NCBI GenBank assembly: GCA_964196275.1 | Contig: CAXMSN010000001.1 | Location: 17,395-81,394, forward strand | Source of the DNA: UBA5794 sp964196275 | Lineage (GTDB): Bacteria; Actinomycetota; Acidimicrobiia; Spongiisociales; UBA5794 | Reading direction: 5' to 3' | Length of the DNA: 64,000 nucleotides | In this document: in pieces, positions 18,501 to 26,528 of the stretch | Layout of the letters: each line of letters begins with the position of its first letter | Position numbering within the stretch: the stretch's first letter is position 1 | Made by a program: the position numbers and the translations under genes | Notes under the pieces: model-generated | Databases searched by the model: none | The model's input: only the letters and a program-made list of their open reading frames with translations | What the model was told of the DNA's origin: nothing

Positions 18501-18913
18501 TCGAATTCGACCGGCTCACCGACCGAGGCGGAGTCCTCGGTGCGATGGAGTCGATGTACCAGCGATCGAAGATCCAGGAGGAGTCGATGCGGTACGAGCA
18601 TCTCAAGAACAACGGAGAACTTCCCATCGTCGGTGTCAACACGTTCCTTTCTACCGATGGCTCACCCTTCGTCATTCCAGAAGAAGTGATCAGATCCGAC
18701 AGCGCAGCCAAGGACCAGCTGATCGCCGACACGGCGACACTGAAGGATTCGATGGCCAAACAAGCGGAGGCCTCGGTTCGTGAGGTCCAGGCGGCGGCTC
18801 TGGCCGGCGAGAACGTATTCGCCGCCCTCATGGAAGCGGCAAAGGTCTGTTCCCTCGGAGCCATGACCCACGCCCTTCACGCCGTAGGCGGTCAGTACCG
18901 CCGGAACATGTAA
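15593..18913 (+). CDS. icmF: Fused isobutyryl-CoA mutase IcmF
   Basis: The 1106-residue adenosylcobalamin enzyme interconverts isobutyryl-CoA and n-butyryl-CoA. The order of domains is typical of IcmF. A B12-binding domain comes first (DGHDAAINIM, His19 as the lower cobalt ligand). A MeaB-like G-protein chaperone follows (P-loop GTGGAGKS, about 195-202, and NKSD near 341). The mutase barrel fills the C-terminal half (SISGYHMAEAGANP near 787). It has a full-length single-chain arrangement with no sign of damage. TAATCT ends 6 bases before ATG 15593, so the transcript is probably leaderless. No cobalamin riboswitch was recognised upstream. Valine or branched-acid catabolism is the likely role. 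Confidence 0.94.
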   Translation: MADQPTVRIVTATSLFDGHDAAINIMRRILQSSGAEVIHLGHDRSAATIAEAAIEEDAHAVAVTSYQGGHIEFYRYLRSLLDDSGGSDIQIFGGGGGTILPAEGKELLDEGTVRIYSPDDGRRMGLEGMVDHLIAAARSEKPGFEGVFDGVMNGDSAAIARAITLAESAAASNAELLDAIRDAGADTNVPVVGFTGTGGAGKSSILDELVLRFRADLPDHRIAVISVDPSRRRTGGALLGDRIRMNSVVGDHCFMRSLATRQANLSMSPHVADSVSIVKAAGFDLVLLETSGIGQSDTQIVDASDVSVYVMTPEYGAATQLEKIDMLDFADLVVINKSDRPGADDALRDVRKQVKRNRKMFEASDEEIPVLATVASRFNDAGTQAMYEAVMSLVTDAFPDALGPIRHRSGTPNTTPLIPRSRVRYLSEISDAVRAYNAETDRFVDVAQDLQAIDRLVAISPEAHTAAEGSVEELPEDVGSQLAAWDATADEYAADSVSYVVRGKTLDVDNAVESLSGTTFPKVIHPRLSGWGDRLRWLRQENLPGRFPFTAGVFPFKREREDPTRMFAGEGGPEQTNRRFHYLASGMPAIRLSTAFDSVTLYGNDPDPRPDIYGKVGNSGVSVSTLDDAKKLYSGFDLRDPTTSVSMTINGPAPMMLAFFLNTAVDQACERYIIESGLGEQAGVTVSEIFAERGVEQPRYHGALPPGHDGSGLMLLGISGEDVLDAEVYEKIKIETLAAVRGTIQADILKEDQAQNTCIFSTEFALSMQGDMQQYFIDNDIRNFYSVSISGYHMAEAGANPITQLAFTLANGFTFVEYYRARGMAVDDFAPNLSFFFSNGIDPEYAVIGRVARRIWAKAMDNLYGASERSQKLKYHIQTSGRSLHAQEIGFNDIRTTLQALYAIYDNTNSLHTNAYDEAITTPTEDSVRRALAIQLIINKELGLAKNENPLQGSFIIEELTDLVEEAVLVEFDRLTDRGGVLGAMESMYQRSKIQEESMRYEHLKNNGELPIVGVNTFLSTDGSPFVIPEEVIRSDSAAKDQLIADTATLKDSMAKQAEASVREVQAAALAGENVFAALMEAAKVCSLGAMTHALHAVGGQYRRNM

Positions 18914-18935
18914 TCGCTCGGCTACGCCTCGCTCC

Positions 18936-18989
18936 GGACCATGGACTACGAGGCTTCCCCGTATTACGTATGACGTATGACGTACTCCG
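18936..18989. repeat. Heptamer arrays downstream of icmF
   Basis: GGACCAT and GGACTAC (18936-18949) are followed, after a short gap, by TATTACG, TATGACG, TATGACG and TACTCCG (18962-18989). Two different heptamer families therefore sit side by side in the convergent spacer between icmF and the Rieske-TPP gene. Confidence 0.85.
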
Positions 18990-19060
18990 GAGCGGCCTCG
19001 ACGTTGTTCTGCTGATTGATCGATCAGAGCCGAGCGGCTTGGTAGAGAGCTACGGGCATT

Positions 19061-19087
19061 TCCGTGGTCCGTAGTCCTCTGCTAGTA
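19061..19087. repeat. Heptamer repeats at the 3' end of the Rieske-TPP gene
   Basis: TCCGTGG, TCCGTAG, TCCTCTG and CTAGTAC follow one another. They are reverse-complement relatives of the GGACCAC unit. The last copies overlap the stop codon of the minus-strand Rieske-TPP gene, which ends at 19082. Confidence 0.7.
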
Positions 19088-21013
19088 CTGAAGCTTGCTT
19101 GAGCGGATGTCCAGGACGCCTGGGCCCTTGGTGGCGAAGAGTTCGGTCATTCCTTCGTCAAGATCTGCGGGCGTTTCGACGCGTCGGCCGTACATGTCGA
19201 GGGAGGTCGCCATGTTGGCCCACGATGGGTTTTTGAGCTTCGTTGCCCATACGTGCGTGTTTGCGAGTTGCTGTTCTGCGGTGATCTTTCCAAGCTCGTC
19301 GTTGGAGAGGACGAGCATCTTCACGTTGAGGTCGTGGAGAGCAACGGTCGCGAGTTCCAGTGCGTACTGGCCGAATCCGCCGTCGCCTGCGATGCCCACG
19401 ATGGTCTTCTCCGGATACGCGGCCGCAGCACCGATCGCGGCCGGCAATGCGTATCCGATCGAACCAAGCCATCCCGACATCGCGACCCGTTGCCCGTTCG
19501 CCTGGAAGTACCGGCCAAAGGAGTAGGTCGAATTGCCAACGTCGAGTGCGACGATCGCGTCGTGGGGAATGTGTCGTTCAAGAGCCGTGAAGATCGCTGC
19601 ACTCGTCAGCCGTCCGTCACGATCGAGTCCCAATCTGGATCGCTTCCTCTCGTTCCACCAGGCCTTTCGCGTTTCCAACCACTCCCGGAGTTCCGGACGA
19701 TCCTTCGCTGCCGTTACGGTTGTCAGCGCTGTTGCGGTCTCCCCAGCGTCAGCCAGAGCGAACACCTCCACGTTCGCACCGTTGCGACGAGACGCAAGCG
19801 GGTCGGTATCGATCCGAACGACGCGGCGTTTCGGTGTGATCCCCGTGTGGGGAGCCATGCCTCCGCCGAACACGACGATCAGATCCGACCGCGTCTGCAT
19901 CGCGGCGGAAACGGGTGTGCCCGACCTGCCGAGAACGCCTGTCGACAGCGCCGACGTCTCGTCGACGCAACCCTTCGCCGGGAAGGTCGTCGCAACGGCG
20001 GCGTCAACGTGTTCCGCCAGGTCGAGGATGGCGCTGGCGTGCGGTCCGCCGCCCCTGCCGATCACGAACAGCGGCGTTTCAGCCTCGTCGATCATCCTGG
20101 CGATCTCGACGACATCCTGGGGCGTGGGGGAGAGGTGGTTTTCGAGCGGGCGGATGGGGACGTGTACATCGTCAGTGGCTGGCAATGTCTGGACGTCGTC
20201 GGGAATCACAAGATGGGAGATGTCATGCTGCGTTGTTGCATACGTAAGCATGTCGGCTGCCACATCGGGGCCGTCGCTCGCAGACATTCGCTTTGACCAT
20301 CCGGCGACAGGCCCCATAGCGCTTACAAGCGGAACTTCCTGGAACGCCCTGGTTCCGAGCAGTTTCGTCGGAATCTGGCCCGTGATAGCGAGCAGCGGCG
20401 TGTTCGAGAGTTTCGCGTCCCACATTCCGGTGTACAGGTTCGTCGCACCCGGACCCGCGATAGCGAAACAGACAGCGGGCTTCCCTGTCAGCTTTCCGAA
20501 CGACGATGCAGCGAACGCTGCCGCACCTTCGTGTCGCACGCCGATGAATCGAAGGTCGCCACGTTTCTCTGCCGCTCGGAAGGCATCGGCGAGGCCGAGA
20601 TTCGAGTGTCCGACTATGCCGAAGACCGCTGTGATCCCACCCTCGACGAGTTCGTCCACGACCTGTGTCATGAGCGTTGTGTCATGGATGACTGGTTCCT
20701 CGACTCCAATGTGGATTCCGTCGTCGCGCTCCTCGACGGGAAAGCATTCAACACGGTCATCGAACGGGCCGGGTGTCTCGCCCGTCTTCGGGTCGTATTC
20801 CCAGCCATGCCATGGACAGACGAGCCACTGACCCTCAATGAGACCTTCCCCGAGCGGCCCCCCCTGGTGTGGGCAGCGGTTGGAGACGGCTCCCCAGCCG
20901 TCCTCGGTCCGCGACAGCGCGAGCGTGAAGTGGCCTGCTTGAACCACCGTGACGGTTCCCACGGCGATCTCATCTGCGTCGGCAACCCGGAACCAAGTAA
21001 GCGAATCGGTCAT
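19082..21013 (-). CDS. Rieske [2Fe-2S] domain fused to a TPP-dependent pyruvate-oxidase-like enzyme
   Basis: The 643-residue protein joins two normally separate modules. Residues 5-105 form a Rieske ferredoxin with both ligand pairs intact: Cys47/His49 in CPHQGG and Cys66/His69 in CPWHGW. Residues 115-640 form a complete three-domain TPP enzyme of the acetolactate synthase/pyruvate oxidase family. Glu162 (RHEGAAAFA) is the proton-relay glutamate. A central domain spans about 290-435, and the diphosphate/Mg motif starts GDG at 543-545 and closes with Asn571-Asp572. A natural reading is that electrons from oxidation of a 2-oxo acid pass to the iron-sulfur cluster, but the substrate is unknown. 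ATG 21013 was chosen because a TACTCT box ends 6 bases before it; a GTG 18 bases upstream lies in repeats. The reading frame is continuous through the domain junction. Confidence 0.85.
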   Translation of the reverse strand: MTDSLTWFRVADADEIAVGTVTVVQAGHFTLALSRTEDGWGAVSNRCPHQGGPLGEGLIEGQWLVCPWHGWEYDPKTGETPGPFDDRVECFPVEERDDGIHIGVEEPVIHDTTLMTQVVDELVEGGITAVFGIVGHSNLGLADAFRAAEKRGDLRFIGVRHEGAAAFAASSFGKLTGKPAVCFAIAGPGATNLYTGMWDAKLSNTPLLAITGQIPTKLLGTRAFQEVPLVSAMGPVAGWSKRMSASDGPDVAADMLTYATTQHDISHLVIPDDVQTLPATDDVHVPIRPLENHLSPTPQDVVEIARMIDEAETPLFVIGRGGGPHASAILDLAEHVDAAVATTFPAKGCVDETSALSTGVLGRSGTPVSAAMQTRSDLIVVFGGGMAPHTGITPKRRVVRIDTDPLASRRNGANVEVFALADAGETATALTTVTAAKDRPELREWLETRKAWWNERKRSRLGLDRDGRLTSAAIFTALERHIPHDAIVALDVGNSTYSFGRYFQANGQRVAMSGWLGSIGYALPAAIGAAAAYPEKTIVGIAGDGGFGQYALELATVALHDLNVKMLVLSNDELGKITAEQQLANTHVWATKLKNPSWANMATSLDMYGRRVETPADLDEGMTELFATKGPGVLDIRSSKLQY

Positions 21014-21024
21014 GGATGCAGAGT

Positions 21025-21066
21025 AGACCACGGACCACGGACTACAGACTTCGGACTACGGAACCT
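21025..21066. repeat. Heptamer array (GGACYAC) spanning a stop codon
   Basis: Six 7-mers follow one another: AGACCAC, GGACCAC, GGACTAC, AGACTTC, GGACTAC, GGAACCT. The array fills the gap between two minus-strand genes. It includes the stop codon of the lipoprotein gene (21056-21058) and reaches the -10 box of the Rieske-TPP gene. Confidence 0.85.
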
Positions 21067-21919
21067 CGATTACCACGATCGTGCCTACTTCGGGGTCGAT
21101 GGCGACGTCCCCTGAGCCGACGAAGATCTCGACCGTGCCCGACGGCCCGTCTGGGATCGAGACGACGAAGGCCTGCCACGCATCTGTCCATCCTGGCAGC
21201 GAGTGCGAGATGTCCGTGACGACCTCGCCGTCTGACACGAGTTGTACCTTGGTGGATGGCTCGCTCGGTGCTGCGTATCCCTCGACGGTGAAGGGGTAGA
21301 TCGTCGGACCTGCCGGAGGGGTCACCACGATGGCGGTTCTGGACGTTCCCGCTCCAATCGGGTGGGCATCCGACTCCGATGCGATCACGTCGATGACGAG
21401 CGTCGACGGGGAGGCAGTCACGAAGGCGCGTGCGGCGATAGCCAGACCATGCCGTCCGTGGATATCGATCGACATCGCGTCGTCATCACCTCGTACGACG
21501 AACGCTCTTTCAACGAGGTTCCCATCGGCGAGCATGTCGGCGACTGCAGTGTCCGTGAGTTCGGCTGGAAGGGCAATACGAACCACCGATGCAAAGCTGA
21601 GAACCGAGACGCCGGTTGGTCCGAGCGTCTTGGCTGGTGCTCCTGATGTTGACGCGAACGCGATGGTTATCCGCTCGCACGAAGCAGACCCGTCCCACCG
21701 GATGCTCGAGAGCGTCGTGGCATCGCCAACGTCCTCGCCAAGGGCAGCGACGAGTCCGTCCTCACCGAATTTCAGATCGCCGCTCTTGCAGATCTCGTCG
21801 GACGGCTGGGTCGTCGTTGTCGTCACGACCACTGACGTGGTCGTCACCGATGGCGATGGCTCCCCGGGCGAGCAGGAAGACACCGCAAGGGCGATCAATG
21901 CAAGAGTCCACCAGCGCAT
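21056..21919 (-). CDS. Putative lipoprotein with C-terminal Gmad2/Ig-like domain
   Basis: The protein has 287 residues from ATG 21919. It begins with a lipoprotein signal: a hydrophobic stretch, lipobox VSSC, then a Thr/Ser/Val-rich linker typical of exported actinobacterial lipoproteins. The middle (about 60-180) is a beta-rich region. The last 100 residues (starting VVTPPAGPTIYPFTVEGYA) resemble Gmad2-type immunoglobulin-like domains of cell-envelope proteins. This likeness is a judgement from pattern and not a search. A TAGCCT box on the minus strand ends 7 bases before the ATG. The final codon and stop lie in a heptamer array. It is divergent from the MFS gene and upstream of the Rieske-TPP gene. 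Confidence 0.7.
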   Translation of the reverse strand: MRWWTLALIALAVSSCSPGEPSPSVTTTSVVVTTTTTQPSDEICKSGDLKFGEDGLVAALGEDVGDATTLSSIRWDGSASCERITIAFASTSGAPAKTLGPTGVSVLSFASVVRIALPAELTDTAVADMLADGNLVERAFVVRGDDDAMSIDIHGRHGLAIAARAFVTASPSTLVIDVIASESDAHPIGAGTSRTAIVVTPPAGPTIYPFTVEGYAAPSEPSTKVQLVSDGEVVTDISHSLPGWTDAWQAFVVSIPDGPSGTVEIFVGSGDVAIDPEVGTIVVIEVP

Positions 21920-21988
21920 GGCTCGCAGGCTACCGCCCGAAGGTTCACACACGAGGAAGCACCGGAGGACGGACGTTTTGAGCACGAC

Positions 21989-22017
21989 TTGACAAATGGT
22001 CGGGAATTCCCGACAAT
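21989..22017 (+). promoter_or_regulatory. MFS promoter with a 16-bp palindromic operator candidate
   Basis: A consensus -35 TTGACA (21989-21994) is followed 17 bases later by GACAAT (22012-22017), and the ATG comes 7 bases after that. The spacer is almost filled by the perfect palindrome GTCGGGAATTCCCGAC (21999-22014), which also touches the -10. A dimeric repressor bound there would block RNA polymerase. The predicted transcript is leaderless. No regulator gene is adjacent; the nearest TetR gene is at 26529. Confidence 0.65.
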
Positions 22018-22024
22018 ACCGCCG

Positions 22025-23419
22025 ATGGATGATCTCACCACGTCAGAAGACGAACTCACGACGCCTGGAGAAGAGTCAGCACCGGCTGATCCGCCACGGT
22101 TCGGGCGTACCTTCCTGATCGTGTGGTTCGGACAGGTGATATCGCTCGTAGGCAGCGGACTCACGTGGTTCGGGCTGAGCATCTGGGTCTTTCTTGAGAC
22201 GGGATCCGTCACGTCCCTGGCGATGGTGCTCCTTGCATCGAACCTGCCCCGGATCCTTCTGTCTCCGGTCGCCGGTGCCCTCGTCGACCGGTGGGACCGC
22301 CGTTGGGCGATGATCCTGTCCGACGCAGGATCGGGAGTCGGCACGATCATCATCTTCGTGCTGTTCCTCAACGATGCGGCGAGCATCACTGCGCTGATCG
22401 TCGTGGGCGCCTTCTCCTCAGTGTTCCAGGCGTTCCAATGGCCGGCGTATCAAGCATCGATCTCGCTTCTCGTCCCGAAGGAGAGTTACCAGCGTGCATC
22501 TGGCATGGTGCAGATGGCTGAGGCGATCTCGCAACTCATCGCCCCGTTACTGGCTGCGGTTGCCATCGTCGGGCTTGGCGTGACGGGACTCGTTCTCATC
22601 GATGTGGTCACGTTCACGTTTGCAATCGTGACGTTGCTCGTCGTCCGATTTCCTCGGCCACCGAAGAGTGAGGTAGGTGAGGAGTCGAAGGGCTCCTTGT
22701 GGCAGGAGACGCTGTTCGGTTTCAAGTACATCTTCGCCCGTCATGGTTTGTTCGCTCTTCTCATGTTCTTCGCAGCGGTGAACTTTGCGTTCGGCTTCCT
22801 CGGCCCGATGCTGATCGCTTTCATGCTCAGCGTCGGCAGTGAGACGACGCTTGGCCTGACTGTCACCATCGGAAGCACGGGCATGCTCGTGGGTTCGATC
22901 GTCGCAGCGACCTGGGCGGAGGCAGAACACAAGGTCAAAGGGATCCTTCTTGCCTCGATGGTGCTGGGCACCGTGATGATCACGATGGGTTGGACAACTT
23001 CGCTGGTCATCATCGTTGCATCGATGTGGATTGGGATGTTCTCCGTTCCGATCCTTGGTGCGATGAGCCAGGCGATATGGATGGTGAAGGTGGAGCCTGA
23101 CGTGCAAGGGCGCGTGTTCGCGGTGCGGGGAATGCTCGCTCAGTTGACGTCGCCGCTGGCGCTCTTGGTCGCTGGACCGCTTGCCGACCGGGTGTTCGTT
23201 CCGCTGATGACGGAGTCGTCGGGTCTCGGTGACTTCCTTCAGTCACTCATGGGGAGCGGAACTGCCAGTGGATACGGACTGTTCTTCGTGGCGATCGGCG
23301 TGTTCGTGATCGCCTCAGCTTTCGTCGCGTGGTCGTACGAACCGTTACGCAATCTTGAGACGGATGTTCCCGACGCCGTAGGTCTTCCGTCCGTCGAGAC
23401 TGCCGCCGACGGCGTCTGA
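22025..23419 (+). CDS. MFS efflux transporter (MFS_3/MefA-like)
   Basis: The 464-residue membrane protein has about twelve hydrophobic segments after a 30-residue acidic N-terminus. The DRWDRR loop between segments 2 and 3 fits the major facilitator motif-A region. The general pattern resembles drug and siderophore exporters related to macrolide efflux proteins. ATG 22025 was chosen because a TTG 36 bases upstream is actually the -35 box. The strong promoter with a palindrome suggests the gene is repressed until an inducer appears. The substrate is unknown. Confidence 0.85.
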   Translation: MDDLTTSEDELTTPGEESAPADPPRFGRTFLIVWFGQVISLVGSGLTWFGLSIWVFLETGSVTSLAMVLLASNLPRILLSPVAGALVDRWDRRWAMILSDAGSGVGTIIIFVLFLNDAASITALIVVGAFSSVFQAFQWPAYQASISLLVPKESYQRASGMVQMAEAISQLIAPLLAAVAIVGLGVTGLVLIDVVTFTFAIVTLLVVRFPRPPKSEVGEESKGSLWQETLFGFKYIFARHGLFALLMFFAAVNFAFGFLGPMLIAFMLSVGSETTLGLTVTIGSTGMLVGSIVAATWAEAEHKVKGILLASMVLGTVMITMGWTTSLVIIVASMWIGMFSVPILGAMSQAIWMVKVEPDVQGRVFAVRGMLAQLTSPLALLVAGPLADRVFVPLMTESSGLGDFLQSLMGSGTASGYGLFFVAIGVFVIASAFVAWSYEPLRNLETDVPDAVGLPSVETAADGV

Positions 23420-23449
23420 GAGTCCGCCGAGGCGTGATACCTTCTCTCC

Positions 23450-24586
23450 GTGCTCGGTACGCCTGACCCAGATCTTGCGCTTCGGTTCCTCGATTCTTCT
23501 GTCGACGGTTCCGAACTGCTTTCAACGGCATCCTCGCTGAGGAATGACGGTCACGGCACGACGATCACGTACTCGAAGAAGGTGTTCGTGCCCATCACGA
23601 CGATGTGCAGGGACACGTGCACCTACTGCACCTTCGTGAAGCCTCCCGGAAACGGTGGCGAATATCTTGAGCCCGAGGACGTGCTGGCGATAGTGACGGC
23701 CGGGGACGAACTCGGCTGCACAGAAGCGCTGTTGACCCTTGGCGACCGACCCGAGGACAAGTGGCCGCAGGCGCGTCAGTTCCTCTCTGACCATGGGGCT
23801 GCTTCGACGCTCGACTACGTGGTGATGATGTCGGAGTTGATACGGGCCGAGACCGGGCTCTTCCCTCACGCCAATCCGGGGATCATGGACCGCGAGGCGG
23901 TCGCATCGCTGCGCAAGACCAACGTGTCAATGGGCCTCATGCTTGAGAACATCTCGCACCGGCTTACCGAGCCGGGAATGCCCCATCACAACTGTCCCGA
24001 CAAGATCCCCGCAGTTCGGGTCGAGACGATCCGGGAAGCCGGTCGCCAGAACGTTCCGTTCACAACCGGCATCCTTGTCGGTATCGGAGAGACCGCCGAA
24101 GAGATCGTCGAAAGCCTGTTCGCGCTGAGGGACCTTCAGACGGAGTTCGGGCATCTTCAGGAGTTCATCATCCAGAACTTCAGGGCGAAAGCCGACACCC
24201 GGATGCGCAACGCACCGGAGCCATCCATACCGTTCTTCGTCCGTGTCGTTGCGCTCGCACGATGGATACTCGGAGCCGAGGCGAACCTGCAGGTGCCCCC
24301 GAACCTGACGGACGACTTCGGTGTCTATCTCGATGCGGGAATCAATGACTGGGGCGGTGTGAGCCCCTTGACGATTGACTGGGTCAACCCAGAGGCACCA
24401 TGGCCGCAGCTCGAAAGACTCGATGCGGTGACGAGCGCCCATGGGTTCTCATTGCGACCCCGCCTCCCCGTCTACCCCGAGTACCTCACGGCGCAGTGGA
24501 TCGATGCCGACCTGTTCGGAGCGGCGTCGGCCGCTGCTACTGAGGACGGCTACGCTGCGACCTCCGAATCTGAGAAGGCCAGATGA
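23450..24586 (+). CDS. cofG: FO synthase subunit 1 (CofG)
   Basis: The 378-residue radical SAM enzyme, with CofH, makes 7,8-didemethyl-8-hydroxy-5-deazariboflavin, the chromophore of coenzyme F420. The cluster motif CxxxCxxC is at Cys53, Cys57 and Cys60 (CRDTCTYC), and the family's LFPHANPG and GILVGIGET segments are present. Most actinobacteria carry CofG and CofH fused as FbiC; here they are separate genes with a four-base ATGA overlap. A TACCTT box ends 6 bases before GTG 23450, suggesting leaderless transcription of cofG-cofH. Confidence 0.94.
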   Translation: MLGTPDPDLALRFLDSSVDGSELLSTASSLRNDGHGTTITYSKKVFVPITTMCRDTCTYCTFVKPPGNGGEYLEPEDVLAIVTAGDELGCTEALLTLGDRPEDKWPQARQFLSDHGAASTLDYVVMMSELIRAETGLFPHANPGIMDREAVASLRKTNVSMGLMLENISHRLTEPGMPHHNCPDKIPAVRVETIREAGRQNVPFTTGILVGIGETAEEIVESLFALRDLQTEFGHLQEFIIQNFRAKADTRMRNAPEPSIPFFVRVVALARWILGAEANLQVPPNLTDDFGVYLDAGINDWGGVSPLTIDWVNPEAPWPQLERLDAVTSAHGFSLRPRLPVYPEYLTAQWIDADLFGAASAAATEDGYAATSESEKAR

Positions 24587-26454
24587 ACGAGATCACGTTC
24601 CTCCAACTACGACCAGTCGATGCGGTCAACGAGATCTGGGCTTCGACGCGCCGCAGAGAAGGAACCCTTGTCGCTGAGGTGGAGAGACCGACATCTGAGG
24701 ATGTTCTCAGCGCCCAGAAGGGCGGTCTCATCGTGGCGAGCGGGACAGCGGCCGCTGATGCCCCGGCCTACGTCGTGATCCCCGCTGAAGCATCGTTGCT
24801 CGCCAAGCGGAATCTCGCCGGATGGAGGGTCACGGTGCTCGACGAGGGCTCCCGCATGGATGTGCTCGACGCCCTTGCCTTCACGCGAGCGGCGTACCTG
24901 AGGACGAACCGAAGCTCGGTCCTTCAGGCCGCTGGGATGGTCGGCATTCCCGGAGGAAAAGCCGTCGTGTCTGTGTTCGTGGATGACGTAGACGACGCCG
25001 TCACCGCTGTCTCGCACGGTGCAGGTGACCTTCTGCTCAGAGATTGGGACACGGAGCGGATCGGCGAGCTGAGAGAGGCGATCGCCGAGTTCAGACTGGT
25101 AGAGCGCACCGCGTTTCCCTCCACCGTTACGTATGACGAAGCCGCAGCGGAAATGGAGAAGGGTGCATTCAGCGCTTACCTGAATCAGATCGATGGATCC
25201 GGGCGGGCACGTCCCAGAGTCGACTGGGCGCCAGGCAAGGACCTGGATACACCCGACCCAGAGTTCCGGCTTTCGTCCGCATGGAAGGACTCGTCATGGG
25301 CCGATGGCAGGCGTGCTCACTTCGAAGACGCAACGTCCGACGTAGCCGGAATACTCGCCCGTGCCCTTGCGGGAACCGCACCGACGAAGGATGAGGTCGA
25401 GGCGCTCTTCCGAGCACACGGCACCGACGTTGAGGCGATCGCCGACGTCGCAGACACGCTCAGAGAGCAGATCGTCGGGGACGATGTCACCTTCGTCGTG
25501 AACAGGAACATCAACTACACGAACCAGTGCTACTTCAAGTGTGGATTCTGTGCGTTCTCCAAGGGGCCCCGATCGCTGGATCTGAGGGGCGAGCCGTATC
25601 TCATGTCGATCGAAGAAGTGGTCGAGAGGTCGGTCGAGGCTTGGGGGACCGGGGCCACAGAGGTGTGCCTCCAGGGAGGCATCCATCCCGAGTTCACAGG
25701 CCACTTCTATGTCGACCTGGTAACCGCGATCAAAGCCGAACTTCCTGACATCCACATCCATGGCTACACGCCCCTCGAGATCTGGCAAGGCGCCGAAACC
25801 GCCGGTGTCAGCGTGAGGGAGCTCTTGGTCGAGTTGCAGCAGGCGGGTCTCGGGACACTCCCGGGTACGGCAGCTGAGATTCTCGACGACGATGTCCGGC
25901 TGACGCTGTGCCCGGACAAGATCCGCACGAGCCAATGGGCCGAGGTCATGCTCACCGCTCATGACATAGGGCTACGCACCACTTCGACGATCATGTTCGG
26001 GCACGTCGACGGCCCACGGTCGTGGGCGAGCCACATCGAGGTCCTGAGGCGTATCCAGCGCAAAACCGGGGGCTTCACAGAGTTCGTCCCCCTCCCTTTC
26101 GTCCACATGGGCTCACCGATCTGGCTGAGGGGTCAGTCTCGGCCCGGCCCCACATGGGATGAGGTCATCCTGATGCACGCGGTGTCGCGCATCGCCTTCA
26201 TCGGTCTGATCGACAACATTCAGGCATCGTGGGTCAAGTTGGGCCTCGATGGTGCCGGAGCGCTTCTGCGGTCCGGGTGCAACGACGTCGGTGGAACCCT
26301 GATGGATGAGTCGATATCGAGAGCTGCAGGTGCGTCCCACGGAACGCAAGTAACCGCCGCCGACTTCCGTGATCTGATCTTCGACCTCGATCGCAACCCG
26401 GTCAGACGGAACACCACATACGAGCCCATCGAATCCGGTCTCACCATCCAGTAG
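24583..26454 (+). CDS. cofH: FO synthase subunit 2 (CofH) with unrecognised N-terminal domain
   Basis: The protein has 623 residues, far longer than a normal CofH (about 350-400). The C-terminal part from about residue 245 is a typical CofH: NRNINYTNQC leads into the radical SAM cluster motif Cys316-x3-Cys320-x2-Cys323. Residues 1-240 are extra. They contain alternating helix and strand segments (for example GKAVVSVFVDDVDDAVTAV near 125-143) with no cysteine motif, so they are not a decayed CofG. I do not recognise this domain; there is a faint impression of an alpha/beta barrel such as archaeal dehydroquinate synthase II. It is translated from cofG by a four-base overlap. Confidence 0.88.
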   Translation: MNEITFLQLRPVDAVNEIWASTRRREGTLVAEVERPTSEDVLSAQKGGLIVASGTAAADAPAYVVIPAEASLLAKRNLAGWRVTVLDEGSRMDVLDALAFTRAAYLRTNRSSVLQAAGMVGIPGGKAVVSVFVDDVDDAVTAVSHGAGDLLLRDWDTERIGELREAIAEFRLVERTAFPSTVTYDEAAAEMEKGAFSAYLNQIDGSGRARPRVDWAPGKDLDTPDPEFRLSSAWKDSSWADGRRAHFEDATSDVAGILARALAGTAPTKDEVEALFRAHGTDVEAIADVADTLREQIVGDDVTFVVNRNINYTNQCYFKCGFCAFSKGPRSLDLRGEPYLMSIEEVVERSVEAWGTGATEVCLQGGIHPEFTGHFYVDLVTAIKAELPDIHIHGYTPLEIWQGAETAGVSVRELLVELQQAGLGTLPGTAAEILDDDVRLTLCPDKIRTSQWAEVMLTAHDIGLRTTSTIMFGHVDGPRSWASHIEVLRRIQRKTGGFTEFVPLPFVHMGSPIWLRGQSRPGPTWDEVILMHAVSRIAFIGLIDNIQASWVKLGLDGAGALLRSGCNDVGGTLMDESISRAAGASHGTQVTAADFRDLIFDLDRNPVRRNTTYEPIESGLTIQ

Positions 26455-26528
26455 TCGGTGCGCGAGATCGCGTGCACCAACCCCTCGGAACCCGTGAACG
26501 TCGGTGCGAATGCCGGTAGCCTTGTCGC

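Noticed and set aside
19253..20296. Open frame of 347 codons opposite the Rieske-TPP gene
   Set aside because: The minus-strand product has intact catalytic motifs throughout. The plus-strand translation is Arg/Cys-rich and matches nothing.
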